Shown here in pieces: positions 35,301 through 44,156 of a stretch of DNA of 64,000 nt; within the stretch, counting starts at the first letter, position 1, and the number at the start of each line of letters is the position of its first letter. The position numbers and the translations under genes are program-made. The notes under the pieces are model-generated. The model worked only from the letters and a program-made list of their open reading frames with translations. It was not told the origin of the DNA and searched no databases. The stretch spans positions 104,530-168,529 of the forward strand of contig NZ_AFWE01000144.1 of NCBI RefSeq assembly GCF_000222585.1, in the 5' to 3' direction. Source of the stretch: Vibrio scophthalmi LMG 19158 (lineage in GTDB: Bacteria; Pseudomonadota; Gammaproteobacteria; Enterobacterales; Vibrionaceae).

Positions 35301-36814
35301 TCCAGAATGGTCGCGTCAACAAAATAGGCTTTTTGATCTTTTCCTGAACCTCGAGTCCAAGCGGCTTCTTGTCCAAAAGCCAGCCAATGACTATTGTCGT
35401 TACGTGCCATCATAATTGGAAAGGCGCGGTTAGACAGATTTAAGGCGCGTATTCCGCGTGCATCTCCGCTCGCGTAGTACCATGAATAACTATCATGGAA
35501 GACATGAAATTGTTCAACGCCATTAAAAAGTGCTTTTAAGGTATCGGTGACATAAGTGCCTGATGCCATCGAAATAGCAGTAGGAGCGGAATAGAATGAA
35601 TCATAAGTACGAGACGTTTTCTTTAAATCGGCATCGATTAATGCGGCGATGCCATTCTTAAATTGATTAGTAAACTCATCAGGTGTGAAGAATCCGGTTG
35701 GTTTACCTGCGTTGTCATTCAGCGGAGCACCATTCGGTAGGCTTAAATTGATCGCTTCGTTAATGACGTTAGGGTAAAGAGCGAAAACTTCGTGTACTCG
35801 GGCATTGAATGTGAGACCACCTTCACTATTCGTCGTGGTGTAGCGCTCGATGATATGCTGAATGTTCGCTTGAGTGATAACGTTGTTGCTTACATCGGCT
35901 AGTTTGTATTCAACTTGGTTACCTTTTACTTTACCAAAAGTAAACGTGTCGATACCAAAAGTGATCTCTTCGCCCCAGATGAACTCAAATCCACCGTTAT
36001 TATCGGTCATACCTTGGCGAGAGCGAGTATAGAATTGTACGCCACCGAGAGCACGCCCCGCTTGATCGGTGAGCGCTGCACTGGTCGCAACTGAGCTATC
36101 AGCCGTAGGTTTATAAGCTAAACTATCCTCAACATTTGCAGAGACAAAGGCGTCAGGATTACCGAAGTTTTGATCTTGAGTGCCCGTAGATACCTCTGGA
36201 ACAACGGTGTTATCGACGTGAGACGAAGGTGCTTCGCCTGCGTTATCTTCAGGCTTTGGAGCTAAAAACTCTGCGATGATATCTTCGTTGCCAAGTTGAG
36301 CGTAGACCTCTTTGATGTCGAAGCTATTGAGTTGATCCAGACACAATTTACTCTCTGTCGGGCAGGTGTCAATTTTGTTTAGGATAGCTTGCGAGTTTTC
36401 CGTTTCATTCTCATTTGTATGAGTAATGACCCTCTCGAAAATGACTTCGTCATTTCGGTGCAAATTACCGAGAGGCTGTTGAGACCAAATAGGACTAAAC
36501 TCAGCAAGAACAACATCACCTAATTGACAAGTGATGCTTTCATCAAATTTGAGACGTACCTCGCCAGTTTCCCCCAAAGTTTGCCCATTACATTTCACAT
36601 GACCAGTCACAAGTTTGGTGCCACTTTTAATAATAGTGGTGTAATGAGTTGGTCGGACAATAGTAGGTAATTCTGGGTCTGGATTTGGTAACTCAGGTTC
36701 TGGCAGTTCAGGCAATGGTTGTTCAGGTAATTCAGTTGAGAGTTGTAAGTTCTCATCTTGACAACCAAGCAGGAGGGTTGAGCTAATAAAAGCGGCAATA
36801 ATTTTTATTTTCAT
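32378..36814 (-). CDS. acfD: AcfD/SslE-like M60-family metalloprotease lipoprotein
   Basis: This very large surface protein of 1478 residues has a lipoprotein signal peptide with lipobox LLLGC (cysteine at about residue 18) and a Pro/Glu-rich linker (about 25-52). Several beta-rich domains follow. Near residues 1271-1275 the zinc motif HEVGH appears, with a glutamate 13 residues later (GSTEV), the HExxH...E arrangement of peptidase M60. This is the plan of AcfD of V. cholerae and SslE (YghJ) of E. coli, which are secreted through the type II system and degrade mucin. In V. cholerae acfD sits in the TCP pathogenicity island; no other island gene is present here, so this is a chromosomal homologue. 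It lies next to vieSAB on the same strand. A perfect 9-bp inverted repeat lies about 115 bases upstream. Confidence 0.9.
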   Translation of the reverse strand: MKIKIIAAFISSTLLLGCQDENLQLSTELPEQPLPELPEPELPNPDPELPTIVRPTHYTTIIKSGTKLVTGHVKCNGQTLGETGEVRLKFDESITCQLGDVVLAEFSPIWSQQPLGNLHRNDEVIFERVITHTNENETENSQAILNKIDTCPTESKLCLDQLNSFDIKEVYAQLGNEDIIAEFLAPKPEDNAGEAPSSHVDNTVVPEVSTGTQDQNFGNPDAFVSANVEDSLAYKPTADSSVATSAALTDQAGRALGGVQFYTRSRQGMTDNNGGFEFIWGEEITFGIDTFTFGKVKGNQVEYKLADVSNNVITQANIQHIIERYTTTNSEGGLTFNARVHEVFALYPNVINEAINLSLPNGAPLNDNAGKPTGFFTPDEFTNQFKNGIAALIDADLKKTSRTYDSFYSAPTAISMASGTYVTDTLKALFNGVEQFHVFHDSYSWYYASGDARGIRALNLSNRAFPIMMARNDNSHWLAFGQEAAWTRGSGKDQKAYFVDATILDKESTVVLHRPMKLAKDNVTFNFPFVTAGQIGKGNVVYLGNSMYPSILSCPTNYWAGAELTIDSTDQSCLYTGGDSAQFTDKRNDHGSMGLFFTNLFKWLDPNYVGKTIGSNIELGHAFQAWKANKTYPFFVHPSFQFEGFTSYASGQYADIDPVTTPILIIQGYEQLTSGYETKATQANIEAPLLDQDDITDLITYVSQGGNIIVMEAIGPRNPEPIARLFDSAGMAVGGSNTVITRQAYCGSSFFCPDSIPNLHAQLEHDIVVYERYDDTSKFVVNADGSMTWPGDVDMPSLSIARFKDENGEANGRYAFYEVITEQDKLDAIAAIQAEFPNVPVCKDSYQYEVNCIEYRQGHGLTTRGNYARPDFTRYPMNNDVVEAMVKAANLGDNIKALYNHELYYRTKAVQGTRLASAELNAVYDNLSIWLWNDEQYKYESNIQDELGFDTLTQFLNCYTDNKHNGGNFCPEALRHELVRNDMVHENGELNPSYPLNYMEKPLTRIMLGRSFWDHDITVDTSAYPGRPLANGSSETIDIQTYKKPVTYTASNRQPTGLWAPQLQDVTVSGGVAATITVALVDDLTGRNTHEQALNRPPRVEKSFSYDGSSLTLSVPYGGLIYITPEANNELGTVSYHFDNVLKASYWKQGQWVHPFNSDVPLADIDTGHFIYTTPVNNVSNSESVAEFAQQINRFAEAASDFYGRDQVPAIVNQQDKHRRFTYFDLPEHRHHFVNDRQISIGAAHSGYPVQSSSFDVNRNSIPTQPMDDWLLWHEVGHNLASAPFSVAGSTEVTNNILALYMQEMRPNNPTMTRISADIQKVPTWMALHSGHAWSEANSGIRLVMFGQLKLWAEEHFTIDDWYSNNSRPVIFNQDQGWNLFKLMHRMARGEVFGSDQNYCTPQDTGLNASDTMMLCASYASGYDLSDFFQLWNPGETKADMPNGENDYSGGITNEGISQVKGLKLPKPQRSPLSYTQL

Positions 36815-36929
36815 TAATTACATTTAATATAATAAGTATCTAATTTTAATGAATATTAAGTGTGTGGCACGCAATTAACCAATTAATAGAATTTACCGTG
36901 TCGATAGGTGGTTGTTTTTGTTGTGGGCG

Positions 36930-36957
36930 TATTTTGTCGGAAATGACTGACAAAATA
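36930..36957. promoter_or_regulatory. Inverted repeat upstream of acfD-like gene
   Basis: TATTTTGTC (36930-36938) and GACAAAATA (36949-36957) are perfect 9-bp arms 10 bases apart, about 115 bases before the acfD-like start. No T-run follows on the minus strand, so an operator is the better guess. Confidence 0.4.
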
Positions 36958-37026
36958 AGAGGGGTGTGGTGAATTATTTTACAACGCTGGGCAGGGTGTT
37001 CAAAAGGTGTTCCGTGGGATATGAAT

Positions 37027-37047
37027 CGCCCCACAGGGAGTGGGGCG
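37027..37047 (-). terminator. GC-rich stem-loop after vieB
   Basis: CGCCCCAC and GTGGGGCG form an 8-bp stem with a 5-base loop, 8 bases after the vieB stop. The trailing bases on the minus strand (ATTCATATCC) are not a T-run, so it may be a 3'-end stabiliser or a weak terminator. Confidence 0.5.
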
Positions 37048-37054
37048 AAAAGTG

Positions 37055-38671
37055 TCAGTTTGCTTCCAAAATATTTTGATAGAGCTGTTCGTAATTGGCT
37101 TTTTCACGCTCTTGTTCATCCATCATCTGACGAATCACGGTGTCACACTGATGAACGACTTTGAGTAAAAATTCCATATCAGCATCTTTGGGCCAACGGC
37201 GTGCAAGTAGCTTGATAATACTCATGCAAACTGATTGTAAGAACGGGCAGCGTTGATTAATTTCAATGTATATTTTAATTAATTCACTTAGCGTCATACG
37301 GTTGGCTTGAATGTATTTGTGTTTGCTCTCGAGCCACTCCAACTTTTCGATATTCGCTTGTTGGATCTGTTTTAGCATAGTGACTTGGCTAGAAAAAATA
37401 TGCTCATGCTGATTGCTATGAATGGCTTCAGTACATTTAGGAATAAGGCGAGCAAACTCACTGTCAAAATTCATGCGATTTAATATCCAAGCAAACTGAT
37501 GCAATGGATAGAAGTGGCTAAATGATGCCCCTCGGTGTATTTCATTGAGCTTGCTAACGGCCAATGCATACTGGCTTTCTTCCAATGCAATATGCGCGAG
37601 CAATAGGTCTAACTCAGCTTCGAGTTTTGTCGCCTCTCGCATACCAATAATTTGGCTATAAAGGCTCTTTGCCTCGTTCAATCGGGCGACTTTAAGCCCT
37701 GGTTCGCAGTTAAAACAAGTGTAGAGAATCATGCGAGCCAAGTTGATTTTGGCAAAGATAGTATTGCGATAGGTGTCTTTGTTGATTTCCATATAGACAC
37801 GATAGTGATCCAGGGCGTTTTGATAGTCACCAACTGAAATACACAGGTTGGAAATCACCAGTTCGCGCTCTGAGTTGCCTCGCACCATTTTACTCGCCAA
37901 TTCAAAGTGGCGAATAGCGGTGGGTATCTCGCTGTTCATTAAGCTGATGCTGGCGGCAGCGGTGCGAACCAAAGTGCTATTAGGCTTCGTTGCTAATAGC
38001 TTATTGATCATTACGTTAGCCGCTTTTTTATCACCTAAGTTCATCAGCGAATTAGCCAAACCAATCGTCGCCCAGTCACATTCTTTACGGATCAATATGT
38101 TTTCATACAGAACTTTAGATTGTTCGTGTAGCTGCAAACGGCTTAAAAAATCGCCTTTAAAGCGGCAAATAGTAAAGTGATATTCAGGGTAGAAGGGCAA
38201 TAATTCGTCGCACAGCTCAATGCCTTTTTGATATTGATGGGTCAACTGCGCGGTATAGAGTTGATATAAGGCATGCTTACGAGCGACGGCAGAATGAATA
38301 CGCTCTTTAAGCGACATGATATTAAACGGCTTGAGTAAGTAGTCATCCGGTTTCAATTCGATAATTGAATGGACGACAGTTGAAGAGCTCTCACCGGTAA
38401 TTAGGATCAACACCGCTTTTTCATGCAGCAAATTGTAGTGTTTCATCTCTTCAAACACTTGTTTACCGTTGATGCCACGACCTAAGTTGTAATCACACAA
38501 GATCAGATCATATTGCTCTTGGCGAGCGAGTTGAATACTCGCTTTGGCGCTTGAACAGTAAGTAATGTTGCGGTCATGAAACCCGAGCTTGAGTAGCATG
38601 CTTTTTACTGTGACGACGACAATTGAGGCATCATCAACAATCAGTACCTTTAAGGAGGAAAAGTGGTTCAT
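37055..38671 (-). CDS. vieB: Response regulator with TPR region, VieB
   Basis: This 538-residue cytoplasmic protein has an N-terminal receiver domain (about 1-125) with acidic pocket VDDAS, phospho-acceptor aspartate near residue 60 in LILCDYNLG, and the conserved lysine in LLKPFN. A long alpha-helical TPR-like region follows (about 150-420), with a charged C-terminus. There is no DNA-binding or enzymatic output domain. This REC-TPR plan, directly after a REC-EAL-LuxR gene and a hybrid kinase, identifies VieB. In V. cholerae VieB has been reported to interfere with VieS to VieA signalling. The gene starts six bases after the vieA stop, so it is co-transcribed with vieA. Confidence 0.9.
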   Translation of the reverse strand: MNHFSSLKVLIVDDASIVVVTVKSMLLKLGFHDRNITYCSSAKASIQLARQEQYDLILCDYNLGRGINGKQVFEEMKHYNLLHEKAVLILITGESSSTVVHSIIELKPDDYLLKPFNIMSLKERIHSAVARKHALYQLYTAQLTHQYQKGIELCDELLPFYPEYHFTICRFKGDFLSRLQLHEQSKVLYENILIRKECDWATIGLANSLMNLGDKKAANVMINKLLATKPNSTLVRTAAASISLMNSEIPTAIRHFELASKMVRGNSERELVISNLCISVGDYQNALDHYRVYMEINKDTYRNTIFAKINLARMILYTCFNCEPGLKVARLNEAKSLYSQIIGMREATKLEAELDLLLAHIALEESQYALAVSKLNEIHRGASFSHFYPLHQFAWILNRMNFDSEFARLIPKCTEAIHSNQHEHIFSSQVTMLKQIQQANIEKLEWLESKHKYIQANRMTLSELIKIYIEINQRCPFLQSVCMSIIKLLARRWPKDADMEFLLKVVHQCDTVIRQMMDEQEREKANYEQLYQNILEAN

Positions 38672-38677
38672 TGGTTC

Positions 38678-40417
38678 TTATCTAAACTGTGCCAACTCGA
38701 CAATAGATTGAATTTCCAGCTTTTTGAAAATTCTATTTTTATAGGTACTCACCGTCTTCTCGCTGATGTCGAGCGTGGTGGCGACTTTTTTGTTGTTAAA
38801 GCCTTTTAGCAATAAATTGGCGACGTTGATTTCTTGCGTCGACAGTAATTGATAGATTTTCTGAATACTGCTTTTATCACGGTCGCTTAATATCGATGCG
38901 ATTGTCTGAATGTAGCGCGGATTTTTATTAGCTTTAAAGCAATGGTAATTGTGATTAGTGATCGTGATTTCAACGGGGTTGTTGCCTTCCAACAAGCATA
39001 CAGAACCAATGAAATTGGTGGAGTTCAAGTTGGCGAGTAATTCGTTAACGTCACAATCAAGAAAATCGATATCAATCACTAATAAGCTGACTTTTTGTAT
39101 CTCGTCATTTTCAAGTAATTGATTGATACCTTTGTAAGTAAAGATTCGGCCGAAGATCGCATCCTTACCCATCGCTTTGGTAATGGCGTGAGAGGATGAG
39201 GTGTTTGGGCTAAGAATCACGGCATCATGCAATGGTTGCAGATCTTCCGCTTCACGTTCAAAGTCCTGATAATGCGAGACAAACTCCCATAAGGCAGCAA
39301 TAGGGAGTGGTTTACAGGCATAGAAGCCCTGATAGCTGTCGACCCCTAAACTGTTGAGATATTGCAGTGTTGCTTCGTCTTCAATACCTTCGACAACGCA
39401 ATGTAAGCCAAGTGAATTGGCTAATTGCACACACATGCTAGTCAACTGTTGATTACGATAGTTACTCGTTACATCCTTAATAAAGCTACGATCAATTTTG
39501 AGTTCGGTGAAAGGCAATAACGCCAACTGACTAAGCGAGGCATGGCCAGTGCCAAAATCATCGATCGATAAGCAAATGCCATGCATGCGCAAACGAGCCA
39601 AGTTGGCCAGTGAATTGCGTGAGTAATCATACACTTCGTATTCGGTTAGTTCGAGTACGAGGCGTTTTGGCGAGAATTGGTATCGTTCACATAACGCCAG
39701 TAAGCGGTCGCACATGTCATCTTCAAAATTAGATTGGCTAACATTGATTGATAGGCTGATGTCTTGCTGAAGAAGTGCCACAGCAGCGATCGCTTTTTCT
39801 GCTACGTGCCAAAACAATTGGTCACTTAGGCCCATTTTATGAATGGTCGTTAGGAAACTGGCAGGGGTGAGTACCCCAAAACGCGGGTGTAAGCAGCGAA
39901 TCAGTGACTCTACACCGATGATACGTTTGCTATGAACACTGAATTGCGGTTGATAGTAGTTAGCGAACCAATTTTGTTCGAAAGCATCAATGACTTCTTG
40001 TTCACTCAAGCAAATATGATTGGCATCTTCAGTAGATAGTAGCTTACGGCTTTCGTAGCGCTCGAACATGGCTTGCAAAGCGGAGACTGAATGGGGCTTA
40101 TTGATGGTATCGACAAACTTAAAACCAGCAGCAATACACATGTTGCTGGTCAACTCAATCACGTCCTCACGCATAGCACTGTGGATCGCTATGCCAATAT
40201 TGAGCGATTGATTAGAGAGCGTTGCGAGAAATTGAATACCATCCATGTCTGGCAAGTTGATATCACAAATAATGAATTCGATGTTCTGTTGCTGACAGAT
40301 CTCAAGCGCTGATTGAGCATCACGAGTGAGTGCAATGTGATGATATCCGAGCGCCATGAGTGACAACTTAAGCTTAGTTGCTTGAATAATGTCGTCTTCA
40401 ATTATAAGTATTTGCAT
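38678..40417 (-). CDS. vieA: Response regulator / c-di-GMP phosphodiesterase VieA
   Basis: This 579-residue cytoplasmic protein has three parts. A receiver domain (about 1-125) carries the phospho-acceptor aspartate near residue 54 (FIICDINLPD). An EAL phosphodiesterase domain spans about 150-400, and a LuxR-type helix-turn-helix lies at the C-terminus (about 520-579; LLKGFNNKKVATTLDISEKTVSTYKNRIFKKL). In the EAL domain the signature reads GVESLIR, so serine replaces alanine while the catalytic glutamate remains. DDFGTGHASL and KIDRSFI are intact, so cyclic di-GMP hydrolysis is expected. I start at the ATG at 40417 with AAGG upstream; the longer frame from 40441 overlaps vieS. It begins two bases short of the vieS stop. 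Confidence 0.93.
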   Translation of the reverse strand: MQILIIEDDIIQATKLKLSLMALGYHHIALTRDAQSALEICQQQNIEFIICDINLPDMDGIQFLATLSNQSLNIGIAIHSAMREDVIELTSNMCIAAGFKFVDTINKPHSVSALQAMFERYESRKLLSTEDANHICLSEQEVIDAFEQNWFANYYQPQFSVHSKRIIGVESLIRCLHPRFGVLTPASFLTTIHKMGLSDQLFWHVAEKAIAAVALLQQDISLSINVSQSNFEDDMCDRLLALCERYQFSPKRLVLELTEYEVYDYSRNSLANLARLRMHGICLSIDDFGTGHASLSQLALLPFTELKIDRSFIKDVTSNYRNQQLTSMCVQLANSLGLHCVVEGIEDEATLQYLNSLGVDSYQGFYACKPLPIAALWEFVSHYQDFEREAEDLQPLHDAVILSPNTSSSHAITKAMGKDAIFGRIFTYKGINQLLENDEIQKVSLLVIDIDFLDCDVNELLANLNSTNFIGSVCLLEGNNPVEITITNHNYHCFKANKNPRYIQTIASILSDRDKSSIQKIYQLLSTQEINVANLLLKGFNNKKVATTLDISEKTVSTYKNRIFKKLEIQSIVELAQFR

Positions 40418-40419
40418 GG

Positions 40420-43400
40420 TTATTGCCTTGTTTCTAGCCACAATTTTACTTTGCTATTTATAGCTTGTAATTCTTCGATAATGCTTTGTTTTAAATCCGC
40501 TTTATCTTCTACAATATCCGTTGCTTCGTACTGTTTTGCTGCTTCAGTAAGCGTATTCATCTCAAGTAAAGCGGATGACCCCTTTATTCGATGAATGATC
40601 GCTTTGTCATCCATGCTTCCTTTTTCTAGTGCTTTGATCTCTTTCTGGAAGGTTTCAAAAACCACCAAAGCCATTTCCATCTGTTCTTTTTCGCCGCCAG
40701 AATTCAACCAATTCATATTTTCACTCGAGTCTGCTGTAGGCGGTTTAGCCACAATATATTGAGTCAATATTTGGCTAAGTTCATTGAGCGTGTATGGCTT
40801 ATATAGTACATCATTCATACCGCAAGCCTGTGCTTTTTCTGCAATAATTCGAGAATCTTCCGCTGTACATCCAATAATGGGCAGCGAGCCAAACTTATCA
40901 GGCTGCGCTTTAATCGATTTGGCTAGCTCGAAGCCACTCATCAGTGGCATATGACAATCGGTTAATACTAGTGAGACGTGCTCAGTAAATTGCTCTAAGT
41001 ATTCCTGAGCTTCTTGGCCATTGCTGACGATGTGGAACTCAACCCCAAGCCGTGCCAATTGTTTGTGCAGTAGCATCTGGTTGATCAGATCGTCATCAGC
41101 TACGAGGATTAAGCCTTGAGCGTCTTCGATCGCTTTGGTTGCGACAATATCATCTTGACGTGTCATTGCTGTCCAGCGTTCAAAGAGTCGGTCAGGATAA
41201 ATATTACCCAAACATTTGTGCTCATTAGTCGCGTTCACACGTTTGCCTAGCCAGGCTGATAGCCATTGTGCTTCTCTCTCTGTATCAGCTAGCAAGTTTT
41301 CACCCAAATGGATCGTGCTTGGCTTACTGATGATTGGGATCATACACATCACGGTAGTGCCAATGCCAAAATCACTGTAAATATTTATCTCGCCACCCAT
41401 GAGAGCAATCAGGTTCTTGGTAATACTCATACCAAGTCCTGTACCACCATAGCGACGTGAAATATCTTTATCTGCTTGGACAAAAGGTTCAAATACCGTT
41501 TCAAGCTGTGCGCTGGTCATGCCGCAGCCGGTATCGGCGATACTAATCGTCATCAGTTCTTCAGTGTTACTGATGCAGACAGTAATCGAACCAAACTTGG
41601 TAAACTTGAGGGCATTTGACAACAAGTTAGCCAGCACTTGATTGACGCGCATCGCATCCATTTCAATTTGATGGATGGCCGATGGGTGCCAATCTAAAAC
41701 GAAATTTAAGCCTTTCACTTTTGCGACGGTCTCAAAACTTCGTAGAGAGGGGCACAGCTCTTGGTAAACGTTATGACTACGAATATCTATTTGCAGCTGT
41801 CGAGCTTCGATTTTCGAAAAATCAAGGATCTCGTTGACCTGACTTTTTAAACGTTGCGCAGAATGAACGGCGTTTTTGAGCAGCTCCGCATCTTGTGGTT
41901 TCTTTAAGTTAAATTGCAGTAGCTCCATCAATCCGAGCATCGCAGCAATCGGTGTGCGTAGTTCGTGGCTAACCACTGCAAGGAAATGATTTCTTGCTTC
42001 GATGGCTTGCATTGCTTGCTGATTTGAGAGTTGTAGATCAGCTTCGAACTGTTTCTCGACGGTAATATCATCGACTATCGTCATACGGTGGTTTGAGCCC
42101 AACTCAGGATGAATAATCGCTTGGTGACGAATATGAAAATAACGACCACTTAACGAGCCGTCGCTCACGTCGTAGTACAAAACTTCGTTACTTTCGGTGC
42201 TCAGTACATCACGAGTAAAACCGCAGGGTGTTACGGGGCTATTGGCGGCGTTCATCTGACAATCTTTTACTTTGTCACTGTAAACGGAGTTAGTAAAAAC
42301 AATCTCTTCATTCTCATCGGTAATGAAAATGATGCTGGGCATATTATCGAGTAGCGTCGAAAGCCAACTGATTTCACTTTGTGATAATTGGTTAATTTTC
42401 TGGGTACGTTTTAGTCGACCAGACAATACCCCAAGGACAGCAATACCAATGAGGACAAAGACAGTCACCAGTACTAACGCCAAAACGACATAGTAATTGA
42501 CCATATCTTTGCTGTATCCATAGTTTACAAATAGCTTACTATGGCCCTGTTTGAGCGTTTCAATTTCGCTTTGGTCAGTAATAACCAACATGCGAGATAG
42601 CATATTAAGCAGTAGTGCGGAATCTTTTCTAACCGACATCACCAGTGGAATGTCAAAATCCATGTAGCTCGGTTTTGGTAATGATTCAAACTGATGACTT
42701 GTACTCGTACCGTTGCTGTACAAATAGTCTTCTATGATCTCGCGGTCTAACAAAAGATGCGTAATTTTACCGGCGTTAAAATCAACCAACATATCCGCTG
42801 CACTCGAATAAACGATAACGGGTTCATGTCGCTCAATTTCGGCAATTTGCGGTTGCAGTGTATTAGTACGATCTAATACTGCCAGTATTCTTTTGGTGCC
42901 GGAGTTTTTGGCTTTGATTAAGCCGTATTCTACGGCAGTGTACTGTTCAGTCATCAGTTGTGTTTCAAGGTCAACACTAAAAATATTTTTCCCAGGCAAT
43001 ACATCGACCAAACCTTGTTCAAGCATCTCATCTATGTTTCGACCATTAGCCGGTACATATTCAAACTCAAAGAGTGTTTTTCTTTCTAAAAGATTGGTTA
43101 AATCATGCACATAGCCTCTAATGTCACCTGATTGCTCATCTAGGTATGAAAGAGGATAACTGTGCTCTTGAATTGTGTAGCGAATCGTTGAATTTTTTTG
43201 TTGGTTTTGTAGTAGTTGCCAATGGGCTATTTCGTTAAGCACATAGAGGTTTGACAACTTGATGTTAGTGAGCGCGAGTTGATGATTTTCAATCGCATCA
43301 TCAAGCGTCCTTTTTAATTCTGTGCGATCTTTTGCCATCATTAGGCCGATATCAGCACTGCCCATATTGTAATCTAGGAAAATACGGCCGCTAGAATGTC

Positions 43401-43971
43401 GAGGGTCAAGAATGTACTGATTCACTTCGGTCAATGTCGTAATAGTAGCGTCGGCCATGTTGTGGCGTAACATCTGAGCCACGACATTTAATTTGTTTGA
43501 AGTAACGAATTTGGTTACACCAAACTTTTCTAATGCTTCACAATCTTCACCGCCACGTACACAAACCCAAGTCCACGAAGCTGGGTCTTGATCTTGCAGT
43601 TTTTCATCTGCCAACCAGATTATTTTCTTGAGGGAGATCAGAGGTTCGGAGAATTGGAAGTGTTTCCGACGTAATTCGCTACTCGCAAACCCAATGGTGA
43701 CATCAACCTCATGATTATCTAATGCACTAAAAAGCGGCTCAAAATCATCGTAGCCGCGATAGACCAACTCGAGATTCAATACCTCCGTTAAAGTGATGAG
43801 AAAATCATGGTATAGCCCTGATGGTTTATCGATTCCCCCCCAATAAGGAGCCCACTTTGCTTCGGGCATGCCAACTACCAAACGATCGCTATTAACGTCG
43901 TCTGCATAACTTGGAGTAGTCAGTATGATGGAGTATAAAATGGTGAAGAAAATTAAGACAAATCGAAACAC
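40420..43971 (-). CDS. vieS: Hybrid sensor kinase VieS
   Basis: This 1183-residue inner-membrane sensor has a signal peptide (1-24) and two periplasmic solute-binding modules of SBP_bac_3 type (about 28-255 and 265-485). A transmembrane helix (about 494-518) and a PAS-like region (about 530-640) follow. The kinase core has its phospho-histidine in VVSHELRTP near 667 and its ATP domain near 770-880 (ADTGCGMTSAQ, GGTGLGMSI). A receiver (LVLTDCHMP, aspartate near 1000) and a C-terminal histidine phosphotransfer domain (IIHRIKGSS, near 1124) complete a four-step relay. This is the VieS plan, and vieA and vieB follow at once. The start is a GTG at 43971 without a recognisable Shine-Dalgarno; a run of Cs lies there instead. 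The ligand is unknown. Confidence 0.93.
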   Translation of the reverse strand: MFRFVLIFFTILYSIILTTPSYADDVNSDRLVVGMPEAKWAPYWGGIDKPSGLYHDFLITLTEVLNLELVYRGYDDFEPLFSALDNHEVDVTIGFASSELRRKHFQFSEPLISLKKIIWLADEKLQDQDPASWTWVCVRGGEDCEALEKFGVTKFVTSNKLNVVAQMLRHNMADATITTLTEVNQYILDPRHSSGRIFLDYNMGSADIGLMMAKDRTELKRTLDDAIENHQLALTNIKLSNLYVLNEIAHWQLLQNQQKNSTIRYTIQEHSYPLSYLDEQSGDIRGYVHDLTNLLERKTLFEFEYVPANGRNIDEMLEQGLVDVLPGKNIFSVDLETQLMTEQYTAVEYGLIKAKNSGTKRILAVLDRTNTLQPQIAEIERHEPVIVYSSAADMLVDFNAGKITHLLLDREIIEDYLYSNGTSTSHQFESLPKPSYMDFDIPLVMSVRKDSALLLNMLSRMLVITDQSEIETLKQGHSKLFVNYGYSKDMVNYYVVLALVLVTVFVLIGIAVLGVLSGRLKRTQKINQLSQSEISWLSTLLDNMPSIIFITDENEEIVFTNSVYSDKVKDCQMNAANSPVTPCGFTRDVLSTESNEVLYYDVSDGSLSGRYFHIRHQAIIHPELGSNHRMTIVDDITVEKQFEADLQLSNQQAMQAIEARNHFLAVVSHELRTPIAAMLGLMELLQFNLKKPQDAELLKNAVHSAQRLKSQVNEILDFSKIEARQLQIDIRSHNVYQELCPSLRSFETVAKVKGLNFVLDWHPSAIHQIEMDAMRVNQVLANLLSNALKFTKFGSITVCISNTEELMTISIADTGCGMTSAQLETVFEPFVQADKDISRRYGGTGLGMSITKNLIALMGGEINIYSDFGIGTTVMCMIPIISKPSTIHLGENLLADTEREAQWLSAWLGKRVNATNEHKCLGNIYPDRLFERWTAMTRQDDIVATKAIEDAQGLILVADDDLINQMLLHKQLARLGVEFHIVSNGQEAQEYLEQFTEHVSLVLTDCHMPLMSGFELAKSIKAQPDKFGSLPIIGCTAEDSRIIAEKAQACGMNDVLYKPYTLNELSQILTQYIVAKPPTADSSENMNWLNSGGEKEQMEMALVVFETFQKEIKALEKGSMDDKAIIHRIKGSSALLEMNTLTEAAKQYEATDIVEDKADLKQSIIEELQAINSKVKLWLETRQ

Positions 43972-44156
43972 GTTCAGGGGGGTACTCAGGATAAATTCGG
44001 TCGGCGATTTTATCAGCTAATACCCCAAGGGCAAAGGAAAATTGAAGCTTAAATTTAACCTTTAAAAACAGTGGCTTATAGTTCGTGGGAATTAACTTAC
44101 ACGTCCTGGTTCTGCTGTTTTGTTGCGCAAGCGAATAGATTTATTTCAAGTTGCTC

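Noticed and set aside
32378-36814. Part of a VPI-type pathogenicity island because of acfD
   Set aside because: No tcp, toxT, acfABC or integrase gene is present, and the flanks are ordinary chromosomal genes, so only homology to AcfD is claimed.
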